From Streblospio benedicti (lineage: Eukaryota > Annelida > Polychaeta > Spionida > Spionidae): a DNA stretch of 64,000 nt. Both the position numbers and the translations under genes were made by a program. This document shows positions 32,101 to 47,100 of this stretch, piece after piece; within the stretch, counting starts at the first letter, position 1, and every line of letters starts with the position of its first letter. Location of the stretch: positions 37,983,040 to 38,047,039 of the forward strand of contig CM032669.1 in NCBI GenBank assembly GCA_019095985.1, in the 5' to 3' direction. Under the pieces are notes generated by a model that made no database searches, was not told the DNA's origin, and saw only the letters and a program-made list of their open reading frames with translations.

Positions 32101-35100
32101 ATAAGGACACCCTATTCAAATATTTACATATTGAAATTATTGCTGACCAATCAATGAAGATAAGCATGGATATCCCAAAAAAATATGAAGCATTGAGACC
32201 ACCACTAAAATATGCAGTTTGTATAGGTTTGTTTTCATGGAGGAAAAACTGGCGATTACCGTAAAATACAGACCGCTTTCAAACGTCAACCTACCAAACA
32301 ATAATGTGCACCGTATTTCTCTGAACATCCTCGTATGGATTACTTACTGTTTTGTTTGATTGACTGCTGAACTTATTTCACCTGTGTTGATTTGACTGGT
32401 CAAGAGCTTCTAAAATCTGCCAGCATTATTGCTGCTTTTGAATAATTAAGGGCTTATATTCAATAAGTAATAAGCCTGAATAGATAAGGATGCTACAACC
32501 CCTTGTAAATATTTTTTTCCATATTCTTAATGCAGTCCGCACACTTGAAGCTCATATTTCGTTGTTTTTATGGCAAAATTCACGGATTTAACGTTCATTT
32601 ACGGAATGGTGAAGACCCAAACTGAAATAAGAAATGCTCCTCGTCATATGACGTGATAAAAACGTTCGTAAAAATATAATGTTTTTACTAACAATTAGTA
32701 ATTCATCTTTTATTCTCTGTTACGATATAATCATGAATGGTTGAGTATTAGTGAAGTTAGACAAATATATGAAATATGGAATTCCGTTCAGCGGTCTAGT
32801 ATATTCCACTGGCACTTGTCACGAAAAACAACTGAAAATATAGCGCTTATTTATTTTCTTTAATGGTCTACTTGGTCTATCAGTGATAGAATACTTTTCT
32901 TATATGATTTACCAAGTGGATCAAATAAAAAAGAATAATACTTATTTTATCAGTCATTTTTCGTGACAAGTGCCAGTGGTATATTCATATTGATATTGTC
33001 CTGTTGTTATCCTGCACTTTAACTAACAATCTTTCTTAATCTCAAAGAACGTAAACTTCTAGCATCCTGGGTTCCTTCATTCATGATTTTATACAAGAAT
33101 TTAAAAGCTACCTTTAGGAACCAAAATACTTGTCATGTTGGCAAGACTTTCATTGTTATCGCAACAACTTCATCGTGCCTAATGACAATCCTTAAATTGT
33201 CACGTGACCGCCATGTTGGCGACTATCACATGACAGCTGTGACAAGTCGGCAAGTCTTAGCCGATATCGCGGTTCGTCTGAGGGCACCTTATGCGGATCT
33301 TCACCCATTCCCTGATCTTTCAATCTTCGCAGTTCCACCTCCTCTCATGCGACAATCTTAAAGCCTTAAAGTCTTTTGGGCTGATAGCTTGGCCCGTGTT
33401 ACAAATGTGCTCTCCGATGGTGATGGGCACTCTCTTAAAGTTCAAATGCTCCTTGATATGAGTGTTCAGCGTCCGTCCCGTTTCACCAACATAGGTGTAC
33501 TTACACCCAGGGCACTGGACTTCATATATGATGCTGCATTGAGAGTCATCCAGTGACTTGTAATTCTGGGAAGGCAGCATTGGCTTAATAGTTTTAAGTT
33601 AGTTAAAAGGTTTGTGGAAGGTGCTGACTCTGTGTTCGCGAGAAACGTGAGTTAGTTTTTTTGAGAGACCTATTAAATGCGGTCTGGGGTTTTTACTCTG
33701 ATTTCTTTGTTTGCGTCTTTGGACTACTTTGTCTCTAGGTTTAGGTAATTTAAACACCCAGGGTTTATGTCCATTGTCTTTTACAACGGCTTTTGACATG
33801 CTCACACTCCCTGGCCTGGCAGGTGCAGGGGTAACGTCCACATCAGTGGACCCCCTTCCAGGTAGCTGGCTAGCTGCATGCATGGCTGCTCGTACACCAG
33901 ATCTCCATGTGTTTTTCTCAAGAGGATCATGTGATGCGCATGCAATTTAGCAGAGTATGGACCACTGGTCTTTTGTGTTCCAATGATGGTTTGATTGGAA
34001 GTTAAGATATTGGCGGTCACATGACAATCTAAGGATTGCCATTCGGCCCAATGAAGTTGTTGCGATAACATCGAAAGTCTCGCCAGCATGACATGTATTT
34101 TGGTTCCTAAAGGTAACTTTTAAATTCTTGTATAAAATCTTTTTAAACTTTTTTTTTTTTTTTTTTTTTTGTACATCCTTTCCCAGCTGTCTCTCAAGAT
34201 AGCATAAACTCTAGCACCATAACTGATAATCTGATTTAATCTTTTTACTTATGTCACCAAAAAATCAATACATGATTATTTATTCCAACAGGCTTTTCAA
34301 CTATGATGCTTGCTCAAGACAGGGGCAAGAGATTTTGGAGAAGCTGCAGGAAAGGGCAAGAGAACCGAAAGGAAGTAGTAACCATGCAAAGGTAGATTTG
34401 AATTACCATATACCGAATATAGATATAAAAAGAGCCACCCGAGCATTGCCATCAAAATCCATAGGATGCTTTATATGGGTAGTTTTAGGAATATAGTTGA
34501 ATCTGATCAACTTTGGCGGTCTTTTGAGGGCGTTGTGGCTGTTTTCGTGAATTATTTTGCTAAATTCAAGATTGTGTACAAAGTTGATCAAAGACTATTT
34601 AACTAGTATTAGTCTTGTGTCATGACTTATTAGATTCTTAATTTCTTATACACTTTGACCTACTTTTCAGGATGTTGTGACTGTTTTCCACAGTAGTATT
34701 ATTATACAAAATTGAAGCTTGTGTGCGCAAAGTTAAGCAAAGACTATTTAAGTAATCATAACCGGACTTGATATAAGTCACCGATAAATATATGCGAAGA
34801 CCTGATTAGCTTTTGGTCTACTGCGTTCCACTTTTGAGGACGGTGTTTGTGTTGGCATGCAGAATTTTGCTAAATTGGGAGCTTTTGTGCATGTTGAGAA
34901 AATACTTTTTAAATAATCATAACCTAACTTCAGAATAATCATTGGCGTGTATATGTCTATACCTAAATAGATCTTGTTGTACATTGGCTTTATTTTTATA
35001 AAGTTATAGTTTTTATTCTATATTTTATTATTTTTTACTTGGGAATAAATTTGAGGAAAAACTATTTATTCTTATGTATTGCAAATGTTTATTTACTAAT

Positions 35101-38100
35101 GCGTTAAACTAATAATGCAAACTTCAGTAACTTTAAAACATTTGATTAATTAATATGCTTATTGGTTGTATATGTTTTAGTTATCAGCACACTTAAGGGC
35201 CCAGATAAACCAATTTTCAAATGATGTTAACAGCCTGAGAGAGGGTCTTGTGCAAGCTGCTACAAGAAGACAAATGTATCCTTTTTTGAGATGTTTAAAT
35301 CTATATTATCATATCCTTAAAACTGCAGGGTGTAATAACCAAGCATGGTTGAAAATGATCCAAAATGTTATAGTAGTGCAGGATGTAATAACAGTGAATG
35401 ACAGCATATGATTTCAAATTTAAACTAGATCAGAAGTGCTCAGAGAGCACAGCGTTGCTAGAGCAACATTGACCCATGGGCAATAAAGATGTTTGCTTTG
35501 CAATCAAAGCAGAAAAAAAGTCTTACTTGATGCGTGACTACATCTATGTTGTTGGCATTGGATAGCAGGCGCTTTCCATACATGGCTAAAATAATATCTA
35601 TTGCCCATGAGTCGACATTAATATGGTAACACTGTGCTCTCTGAGCACTTTTATTCTAATACAACCACTATGACAATTCGATGGTCATGTTTCGAACAGT
35701 ATTGAAACTATAGTGGAAAAATAGAAAGAAAATAATTAAAATGGCCCTCTGAAAGGTAAACACTAATTGGCAAAGTGCCAAAATTAAATACAGTTGATGT
35801 TCAGTAGGCATGTAACATTGTGTAAGCATTGTACAAAGTTTGAATGCTTTCTCATAAGCATCAACAAAACTATTGCAGAAAATGTTGAAAATGGACCTAA
35901 AATGCCACTATGGAAAGCACACTTTAATTGGCAAAGTGCCCAAAATCGAATCACTTCGGTGTCGCGTCATACCAAATAGTTGTGTAAAGTTTGAACGAAA
36001 TAGGGCGAAGCATAAAAGCTCTAGCTTGTCCGGAGACATAGATACATACATACATTGTTACAAACGAACGAAACACAAGGCTTTCGCTTCAGCTGCTGAA
36101 GCGACGCAATCAGATGTCAGCATGCTCAATTTCACAATTGACTCTCCAATCTCATGGTCAAATACCATTCTATCACGAAGAAGACACGATTATATGTTCC
36201 AGAAAGACTAAATACACACAAACTTTCTTTGGATTCAGTGACCTATTTTAGTTTGTGATGCGTGTACTGACGTAAATATGTTTAGGGACGTTTAGAAACA
36301 TATGCCACACGTACTTGTGTAGGGCAAGATACGTATCAAACCAAATGTATTACGTACCTCTAAGACATTTTTGAGAAAAGCTGAAATGATTGAATAATTT
36401 TTTGTATGCACAGGTAGCAATTTTTGTCTGGTCTTAATCATCTATGCTTTATTTACATGACAATTGTGCATAAAATCAAACCTAAACGAATTTATTTAGT
36501 AGTGCCATACTCTAAGTGTATGTACAGTTTACTATGTTGGTGATATTCTGCTGTTATTCTATCTATTCTATTCATATGTACAGGGGTCGATTTAGCTGCT
36601 GGCCCGCCGGCCCATGGCCCGTTAAAATGATGGTCTCAGGCCAGTTGACTCTGTCTTGAACTGGCCCGTTTGGCCTGTTGAAAAACATGAATATTGGTGT
36701 CCAAAAAGTCACAGATAGGACTGTCAAAACTCCCAGTTTTTGACCATGCAATCAGCATTATAGCCAGTTCTGTGATTAGTTTGGAAAAACAAGCTTATTC
36801 TTCACTAATTAGTTTGTTTAGTTTAGAGTGAACTGAAACAATATACATAGAAATATAATGGTAATTTCATCTTCAAATTGCTGGTTGTCAAAATTGTGAA
36901 TAAAATCATGAAATGTGAGTAAAATTGAATTACTTTTTAATATTAAATGGTTTTATATTCGGGCTATTGAATAATGGGTCGGGCCAGCTGCATTCACTCA
37001 TTGTCAGCTGGCCCGACTGTCTAGCTGAAAACTCAGACTTAAGTCGACCTCTGATGTACATTCTATCATTCAGTGTAAAAATCAATGCCAATACTGCATT
37101 ATGATTGGTCCAGAGGCATGCTAAATTATATGATTGACTGCATGTTACTAAGGATTGACTGCACGTTACTTGGGACTGTAACAAATACATGTGACAGGCT
37201 ACTATAATTATACCATAGTTGAAGAAATTTGTGTACATTTGATTCCAGCCCAGATAATTGAGGAGTAAAAACTTTTTCGTTAGGATTTAATAAACAAAAA
37301 TTTGATACTCTCGTAACAAATGCTAAAAAAAGGCTTAGCGGTACGTAATATGTTTTGTATGAGTATGTGATTGACACTGACTTCATTCGATTCTATGATT
37401 GACACGACAATAGAGTGCTCAAATCCTACAGCTGATGAGGGAATTATTTTTTTAAAATGTGCTGTTCTGCAATTAGATAAAGAAACACTAAGCCAGAATT
37501 TATTTTTAATATTTACAAAAAAATAAACAATTTTTATGTGGTGGTGGTGAGCAGGTTTGCAATAATTCTACAGACAGGAAAGTGGCCAGAAAATAAATAG
37601 CCATGCAGGGCTGGATTCATTTGTGCAGGGTGCATAAAAAGATCAAATTAAATACAGGTGCAGGCACTGATATTAAGGAAGTATAGTAAATTTTTACAGC
37701 AATTATTGGTATGCGTACATAGCTGGTATACTATTAGAAAAAAATACTAGCCTAAATTTATTCATTATACAATAATTTTTTGGTACACAGCAATCAGAAT
37801 GTCTATCTACATGTAAAGGTCCATGCCAAAATTTAGACCAAATCAAATTGTAGATCCTTGAAATTATAATGTAAATAATACATGTGCATGTAAAAGCCCA
37901 CCGTCGTAATTGACAACTTTTTAAAAGCTCATGGGTGTTATCAAATTAATCTAAAGTTAAAAGAGTTTTTATAGGAATTAAAATCAAGCTAATTACGATA
38001 ATGTTCTGTAATGTATGCTCAATAACTAACTATCCTAGTATAATCACCAGTGTAAAGCTGTGAGAGTAACTCCAAATAAGATGGAGTCAAAGTCTGTTGA

Positions 38101-41100
38101 TTTGAATGCTTTTCTGTTGATTATTGAAATTTGTGATTTAGTTGGTATGTGTCAATAACTGATGTCTTTAATTACATCAATATATTGAAACATGTAAAAC
38201 TTCCCAATGGGTTCACTACACAGGTCTAAATACTGTCACCTTGTAGCTCATAACTCTGAAGTTTGTTGTGATTTTGCAAGAGGTGGAGTTACTCCAACAA
38301 CGTCAGGAGTTACTGGCTATATAATAAGAATGTTAAAACCTGATTTGTGAACTCATTGAAAAGTTTGACATGTGTTCAACATGTGCAATCTAACTGTACT
38401 ATTAAACCACAAATTTTAGTCAGCATAAATTTAGATAATCAATAGAAAAACATTTAAATCATAAGAATATACCTCCATCTTGTTTGGGTAACTCCAGGGG
38501 TTACTCTCATGGCTTTACCCCGGTGATAATGTCACATGTCTGTTGTTAAAGTTATACCTTAACACTTACAAGAACAGCAAGAGAAGTTGAGAGACGTCAA
38601 ATTCAATTAGATGAATTGTTGACAAAAGAAAAACGTATTAACTTGCAGTTTAAAAATGAAGGTCCATCAGTATCAAATCAAAGGTACATCTGTATTTTTA
38701 ATTCGTTTTGCTGTACTGTAAACAAATTAGGGTCTATACAGCTAAAGTCAGGCCGTGAGCCGTATTCAGCGTCCATCACTTGGAGGAAAACCTCACCCGT
38801 ATAGCCTGGATTCAGGCTTGTTGAACCCTGCATGCTCCTTGTATTAAACAAAAAAAAATAAGCGTACATAGCCTCACGCTTCAGTTACATACCTCAACAT
38901 TTGACTGTCCAGGCTTTTATGAAGGGCCTCGATCCGAGAGGACTTCTCATCGGTGCTGACATGCAGATGTGTCAAGCATTCCTTACACACTTTCACACGA
39001 GACTACGTCCACAGTGAGGGAGGGGGGCCACCTGTCCGACCAACATCCAACAGAGAACTGAGCCTAATGCTCTTTTCTCAGTGCTAGAGTGTACTGAATT
39101 CCTATTCCTATAGTGACCAGAATAAATGAACATACAAATCCCTACAAGGTGTGTGTAACAATAATAGGAAACTTAAGCCTAATCCAGTTCGACATACTAA
39201 AACTACTTTATACTCTGCCAGAATGCTATAATTCCCACACACTGTTACATCCCACATACATAACCAGCAATTTCAAATCACGAATTGCTTATAGAATTGT
39301 ATGCTTAATAACCATAAAATTCTGTTAGCAATTCCTGATTCGAAATTATGTATAACTATTGTGTATTCTAAAACCATGAATGTTAATATGGTAGTACAAC
39401 GTAATATGTAATTCCGTTCAGGGGCAACTTATTGGGTGATGTGTACAGTCCTGCTGATCCTTGGGCAGAGCAAGAAGATATGGACATTGCAGGCATTAGA
39501 GCTCAACAACAGACGGTGATTGCAGGTAGAAAGCATTTACATTTGTACTTATTGGATAATGACTATTTTACTTGCCATCAATAGCAGGATTTGTTTATAA
39601 ATGTTGGTGGTTAAATTAGTTTTTAATTTTGCTGGGTGATGTTGATTTAGTTGGTTTTAATGTGTGTAGATATTGACAAGCATTGATTTTTATTGTTTTT
39701 GGTTATCACAGGTACATGTACCTCATATAGCTTTCAATCTTTCACAAGGTTTTCTTCAGTCTGCTGCCAATTTGCCTTTTCGTCATGAGAAAGTGGTGTA
39801 GAGGATGTTGTTATACAGAGCAAGTAGGTTGGTGGAATGGAGCATTAAAGTTCAAGTGTGAAGGTCAGGGGTCACTCTTTAGTAGCACTTCTTCACATGT
39901 ATCTATACTCCTTCACTAACCAGACAGACAGAACCATCATATATCTGGACAATGTAAAGATCCTCGATTGTGACACAAATAAGTTTGAACAGAAGATCTG
40001 TGAGTCAATTTAATTCCAACGCCTCAAGCCGGACCTCAACAAGCCAACCTACTTGCTCTGTGTAACAACACCCTCCACACTGCCACCGATGACTGAAAAA
40101 AACCTTGTGAAAGGTTGAAAGCCATATGAGGTACATGTACTTTCATAATTTTTAGCTCACAAGTAGCATATAAAGCTGTGATAGTTATGTCAAACTCGAG
40201 CAGATGAATATTCAACTTGAGGTGGGTTTTTTTGTAGAACAAGATCAGGGTTTGGATGCTCTCTCCAATATATTAGCAAGACAGAAGCAGATGGGATTGG
40301 ATATTGGAAATGAAATTGAATACCAAAATGGTAAAATTTCTTACATGGTAATTTCTTTTACATTTTGTAGTCTGGGCCATCGGATAAATATAGTCAAAAT
40401 GGAAAAATGTTTATAGCTATGTCAATATAGTGGTAGCATTTTGCTTGCTATAGCGAAAACAGAACGATGGTTAGAATGGAATTCACAAACAAGAAAAAGT
40501 GCATTTTATACTGTATTCCTGTTTTATAGATTGTAAATGTTGGCTGATGGAGTGCATTATGTTTATACAATATATTGCTCAACAAAGTTTATTTGACGTA
40601 TGCATTGTGATGATACTATTTGTGAATGTAGTTTACATTATGTTTGTTCTTACAGAACTAATTGATGACATCGCTGATGGTGTGGATAGAACAGATCAAC
40701 GCCTAATCCGAGAGACAAAACACATACGCATTGTTGACAGGAAGTCTGGAGCTTGCTGTAAGTAACACTACAATGCTGTGTAGTATTGCAACTCGTACGG
40801 GGGTTGAGGGAGGGGATGGGTATTTAAAGTATCTTTATGAACAACATTTAGCACATTCTATAGTGATGCGGAAAGCAATATCTCCATTTATAGCTTTTCA
40901 ACCCAGTGTACGAAGACAAAATATGGGCATGTGTAATTGCTTTGGATAATTTTGATTGTTGGTTCACTTCTTGTTCAATGCATTGGGAAGTTGCATGATT
41001 TGGAAGCCATTAAATTCCTTGTACACCTGTCTTCTGTGCACTGATTAGCTTTGCAAAAATATAATATGTATACAATAAATGTTGAGCGAACTGAACTCAT

Positions 41101-44100
41101 CTATTTTCATATGTGTTGAATATCCACTGGTTTGTTTATTAAAGTTAGAGCATTATATAGTCCATTTGAATTAAAACAGTCTTTCTGTGTGTTATTTCTA
41201 ATTAGAAATTAAAATGGAAAATTAAGATTATCATTTTGATTCTGGAAGTAAGACAGTAGTTAATTATGATGCATATATAATTTTATGATTTTGTTGATGA
41301 AATTGATTGATATTTAGACAATACAAATGGAAACTACTAATAAATCACATCAAATCCAGGGTATTCAACACTGAGGTGTGAAATGAATGGCAAACTCCGT
41401 GAAACCGTAGTTCCGCCTCTGCCACCAGGGCGGCGCTGCAATCGTCAGGGGCAGATGTTGCGCAATTTGCCTTATTAATTGTAGGGAAAGTCCGACTTTT
41501 GAGGTGTATTTTCTGTAAGAAATACTCATCCATGTTATTCCAAACCGTCGTGTATCAATAACAAAGCCCTTAAGTATCTATGCATCTGAGCATTGTTTCT
41601 CAAATACGCGTCATGATTATAATAATTTAGTTTAAATACATACTTATCTGACCTGCCAGTGCGGCTTTGCGCTAGATATATAACGCCGACGCATTATTAT
41701 TACGTTCGACGTTTGAAAAAAAAATAGAGTACTTAGACTTGTACATATAATGTTGAATGGAGTGTTTTATACATTGAAATTGTAGCAAAATATGGACTTT
41801 ATCAATGGAATATATACGTGAAAGACATGTATATATCAAGGATAACGTACGCATCGTATACAGTTAGAAAGGACAAGCAACATTTATTGATAATCTTGTC
41901 AAACACACTGACTGTCAAAATCGGCTCTGGCTCTTGAGCTTGAGGCAAAACACAACTTGGAAATCTGGACAAAGCTCATTAAATACAATTCCAAATAAAA
42001 TGTGAGTATCATATATGAAAACTAGAGAAGTATGCGAACATTTCTGTGTGTGTCACAAAACATGATTATGAACATAGAGCACAATAACACCATCTTCAAA
42101 ATGACTAATATACACCAGTGTTGAGGCGCTGTTTTGAATCTTTACCCCTGACGTCACTGCACTGCAGTGCCGCCCTGGTGGCAGAACAAGAAAAATAGCG
42201 TCTTTTATTTGAAAAATTATAGCTATCTAAGTAGAAATTTGGCGCTTCATTAAGGTAATAAATATATTATTGCTGTCAATGTATCTGTTAATCATAATAT
42301 TTGTTTCTGTAAACGTTTATGATATTATATAAGTTTGGTTTTCATGCATACAACATTTTCCTGCTCACTGGAGTTGTGTTTGTTTGTCCTTCAGATCGGG
42401 AATGCATAACCTAAAGTTCTAAAGGGTACAGTGGGCTACTTTGAACATTTATGCAGCCAAGTAAAAATAACAGTGAAAAAACATGCAAATATGGCAAATA
42501 ACACCTTCAATAGCGCATTTAGCAAGAGTTTACATAGTTCCACTTTAGTAATCTATCCCGTTTCATCTATTGTGGGCAATTGCGTTATCAAAATGCTTTA
42601 CAGGACAAAAGTTATTTTCTTAACCCCAAAAATTTGTATTTGAAGAGTTGCAACTTTCTATTAAATGATTTGTGGGGCTAGCATGTTGAAAGTGACAAAA
42701 TTTTCTCATATATTGCACAATCTAAAGCCATTGCCCCAAACATCCTTTATTAATAAAGGTTTTTTAACCGATGTATACTTTTCTAAAAAAAGTTATAAGT
42801 GTTTTGCTATTGAGACAAATGATGTAACATCAAGTACACTCCTTTTTATATGGCTTTGTGAGGGAAAGACAGACTCAAGTACCATAAGCAATTTAGTACA
42901 ATGGTTCAAGGTATAATTAGTGTTTGATACATTTAACATCTCCGTATATTAGAATTATGGATAGGCAAAACTGTCAACATGAATTGTAGTGGCTCATCAT
43001 CTAATGGTAGCTATTTTCTCCACTCTACGGCTGTTATCGTGGATTGCTCTTAGATAATTTATGAATTGCTGCTAATATTTTTAATTAAATTGATTAATAT
43101 ATTCATGGTGTTCTTGAAGTGGATGTTCATGATTGATAAATCAATTAGAAATGATATTACTTTAACTATTTAGATATTGTTTACAAATCTGTACATTTGA
43201 GTAATTCTTTTATTCTTAAATTTAGTCAAAGTTAGAAAATAGAAAATGTTTCAATCCTGTTGCTTCAGTATCTACTCAAATCTAATGGAAGGTATTTTTA
43301 TTTAGTCAATTAACATCAGTTGCATCATGAACTTGTAACAGTGTTGACCAGGAAATTACCACATTGAAGATGTGAAAGATTTGCGAAGATTTGCACACAG
43401 TCCTTACAAGGAATAAGTCCTTAAGTTGATAAACATGTTAGATGCTAAGTAAAAGGAATTTGCTTTTGGCTTTACAAGCAATACATGTTTAAGGTCAATT
43501 ACATACGTTTCTGTTAGGTCGTCAGATAAAGGTTACATTATGTTTTTCATGCAAATGAAACACCTTGTAGATTGTCATGGTAAATATTTTAAAAACGGCT
43601 TATTTAAAACGTATTCGGAAATTCCCTTTGGACTTTACCTTAGGGACATAGGCATCTATTATATAAGTTGAAGGAGTGTATACGGTGATAATTACATTCT
43701 GACAAAGATTTTTACAAGGCTATCTGATGTATGAATTGTGTATTGTTTTATTCAATGCCTCAGATTTTATCAGGAGGTGTTAACTTCAAATTGGTTGAAT
43801 ATAAGGGACATTTTAATCCATAATAATTCATTCATCTAAGTTGTTGTGGTATTGAAAGTTTGTATGAAGGAAGCAAACTGAAAACCAATTTACAAGCACA
43901 CAGAGTTAAAATTGATCATATTGTTTGTCCTTGCAAATGATAGATTGATTACCTTAAGATCTAAACTGAATGCCTAATTTAAGTTTGCATCTTAACACTG
44001 GAGAAACATGCTAACTTTGTAAGCTTAATCACTCATGCTCAAAGGCATCAGAGTAAATCAAGATTCCATTACAATTTTGGGGTCCATCATGATATCTTAT

Positions 44101-47100
44101 TATTGCGTCAACCACATTTGGCATTGTAAAATAATTTTTAAAAAGCTAATACATAAAGGTAAGCACTTATTAACTATATGCAGACATTGGAAAATAGAAA
44201 TCAAACATTTTAGATTCCAAAATCTTTGGGAAAGCTTCTTCATTCTCATTTAAACATAAAATGTTACGAAGAATGAATTGCTTTTAATGATGCAGTAGCT
44301 ACTGAATGAATGAAATGTTATTGAATTGCATTTAACTTCATTTGTTATATCCAGCTTAATATTCACCTTACATATCTCATGGAGTTAGAAGGGCTTTAGA
44401 TTATTTTTCAGCTTGATATTTACTTTTTTTATACCAATGGCAAACTAGATTCCTCAGTTAGCCAGCAATGTATCATATGATAAATGATGTGGTGTTCCTG
44501 TATGCCTTTCCTTCTTCATCCTTGTACAACTCATCACACCAACAAGGTGTTAACACGTCCCGATACACAATACACATAGATTGTGCTTTCCCTGTCTCAG
44601 TATCTAGCAGGTTCAAGAAATTATACTATTTAAAGTATTGCTGTCCAAATCATTTTGTATTTATCACCGTCCGAAACCGGCCTGTATATGTAACCCAAAT
44701 AGCAGCCTGTACGTGTAGCTAAGCATTGAGTAGCTTACATTATTCACGTTACACAGTGACATGTACAATATGACACGGGATTGGTCATTACGTGTAACCA
44801 GAGCTGGCCTTTACTTGTAACATTCATGTTTAAAAAGAATGGTCAATTACGTTGGAAATACTGGATTTCCATAAATCTCAAAACAAGCCATTGGATATTG
44901 CATGTAAAGTACATCACCTTAGCTTTATAGTAGCATATAATACACCTTGATTGATAATAATGAGCCACAAAACATTTTAATCGACGAGCAACATCAACAT
45001 TTTTGTTACACGTACACGCTGCTATTTTGGTTACAAGTACTAGCCGGTTTTGAACAGTGTTAATCGTATTAGAAATAAATTTCCATTTACTTTATAGGAG
45101 TACATGTAGTTACTTTATATTTGTGACATTCTACTGGTATGTTCTCAGTAGAGTCCTCTCTATACCCATTGAGACAAAACAATGCAAATTCAGTTATTAA
45201 GTGAATAATTCTAGCTTCATGCAATATTTTTTTCATATTTATGGGAGTTTTAAAAAATCTATGTATTTTATTTTTGACTCATTTTGTCATTCATTATATA
45301 TATTGATTTCAAACTATATTATTTATTTGTAAAACAGAAATGAAAACTTCTTGGCGAATATAAAGACTAGAGCTGGGGCAGAATTACAAATGTATGCCGG
45401 AAAGCATTATGTTTATCTGTAGATATGTGTTTGGTCAATTCAGCAGACAGTCTAAGCTAGAAGTAATGAAAGTTTCATCACAATTTTCTGTCTCGTTGAT
45501 TTTGGTGTAATTTCAATGCATATAAGAGTATAGCACCACCATCATATGAGAAGTGTGAGTTTATTTGCAGTTTCAGGGCTTTTGGAACGGATTGTCTGAA
45601 GCATTTCTGAATTGATATGCTTGTAGTTTTGTTAGAAATAATAGGACATGTGCAAATATTTTATTCAATGTGCCTAATTCTATAACATTTGTCATAAAAT
45701 TGGAGCAATGATTGTTATCACCAATGTACCTCTTTCTGAACAAATGACATTTGGCTGCATCTCAAAGAAGGTGCTTGCGTTGCTGACAGCAAGACTGTCA
45801 AAGTGCCATCCCAAAAGACACTTTGGTACAAGATGAACATCGTCTGAATACATATCAAAATTCTACTCAGACTTCTAATCTAAAGATGGCAATTTAAAGG
45901 AACAATCACCACTCATTGAAGGAAGTCCATGAACAAGAAATAAAATACTTCCTTTGAGGCTCTTCCCTTATTTCTTCACCTTTCACTTGCTATCTTGACA
46001 GTGTGTGTTTGTTACTTCGTACAGTTCATTATGATTAGAATGGATCCCTCACAATTGTAAGAGTGCCATAGAAAGGATCTATGGTTCTAATTCATTAGCT
46101 CGCTCACCCAACATCGTGATATATTTGTGCAGTGTAAACATTACTTTTGCGCATCTTTTGTGCATCTTAGAAGACCACAATGTCAGGGATAACTGTTTCA
46201 ATTAGCGAAAATCAAAGTAAAATGTGCTGTCCTGAATAAGTTACATTTGCGTTCATGTATAGATTGATATATCATATATGTTACAATTTACTTTTATTAA
46301 AGATTAGATTATTTAGTTTTTACTGTATTTATTTAACAAGATGTTTAATTGACCGTCATTCTATTTGGAGAAAGTCTTATTTATAAAGCTGCATATGTCA
46401 GAAAGTATTTTCCTCAAGCCACTACTTGTAGTGCTTTGTGCTAACAGAGGTTCATTTACCATAAATGGTTGCCACCTTCACATAGATCATAAAGATCACA
46501 AGAAACGTCTGTACCTTACACCTTCATTCTGACAAGAACCTCTTAATTTGGCAATCTAGTGAATTCACCCCAAGCTATGATTTGTCAACAAATACAATAG
46601 GAAACTTAAGATCAAATCATCATTTTCAAATTAGTCGGATTTTAGCCTTGACAGCACACATTGAAAAGTCAAGAAATAGCTGTCTGAATTCACACTTAAC
46701 AATGTTCTCAATATCATGAAGATAAGTACTATGCCCTCCCTTTCTTTTTTATGGCATAATGCCGTTTGAAATTGGCATTAAATTGCATAATTGTCATGTA
46801 TAGTCGTGTGTGCTTACCAGTAAGAGTAAATGTAGAAAATTATAATTAGACGGTAAAATAGAGATACTAGTTCTTTTGGTCATCAACAGATTCAAGAATT
46901 ATGATGAAGTGGTTACATTAATGATTAATATGATTTTAACTGATGTACAATTATGAAATTTTGCCTAGAATGAAATTATGTTCAAAGAATCACATATGAT
47001 TCACATCATATGCCAAATTAGGCATTTGTCAAAGAAAAGGGCTGCAAACTGTGGCAGTTCTGTGCCATAATCTTGTTAGCAATGAGTATAGGAAGTGGTT

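Noticed and set aside
35873-36211. 112-residue open frame
   Set aside because: Lies inside the AATTGGCAAAGTGCC dispersed repeat and runs into another repeat.
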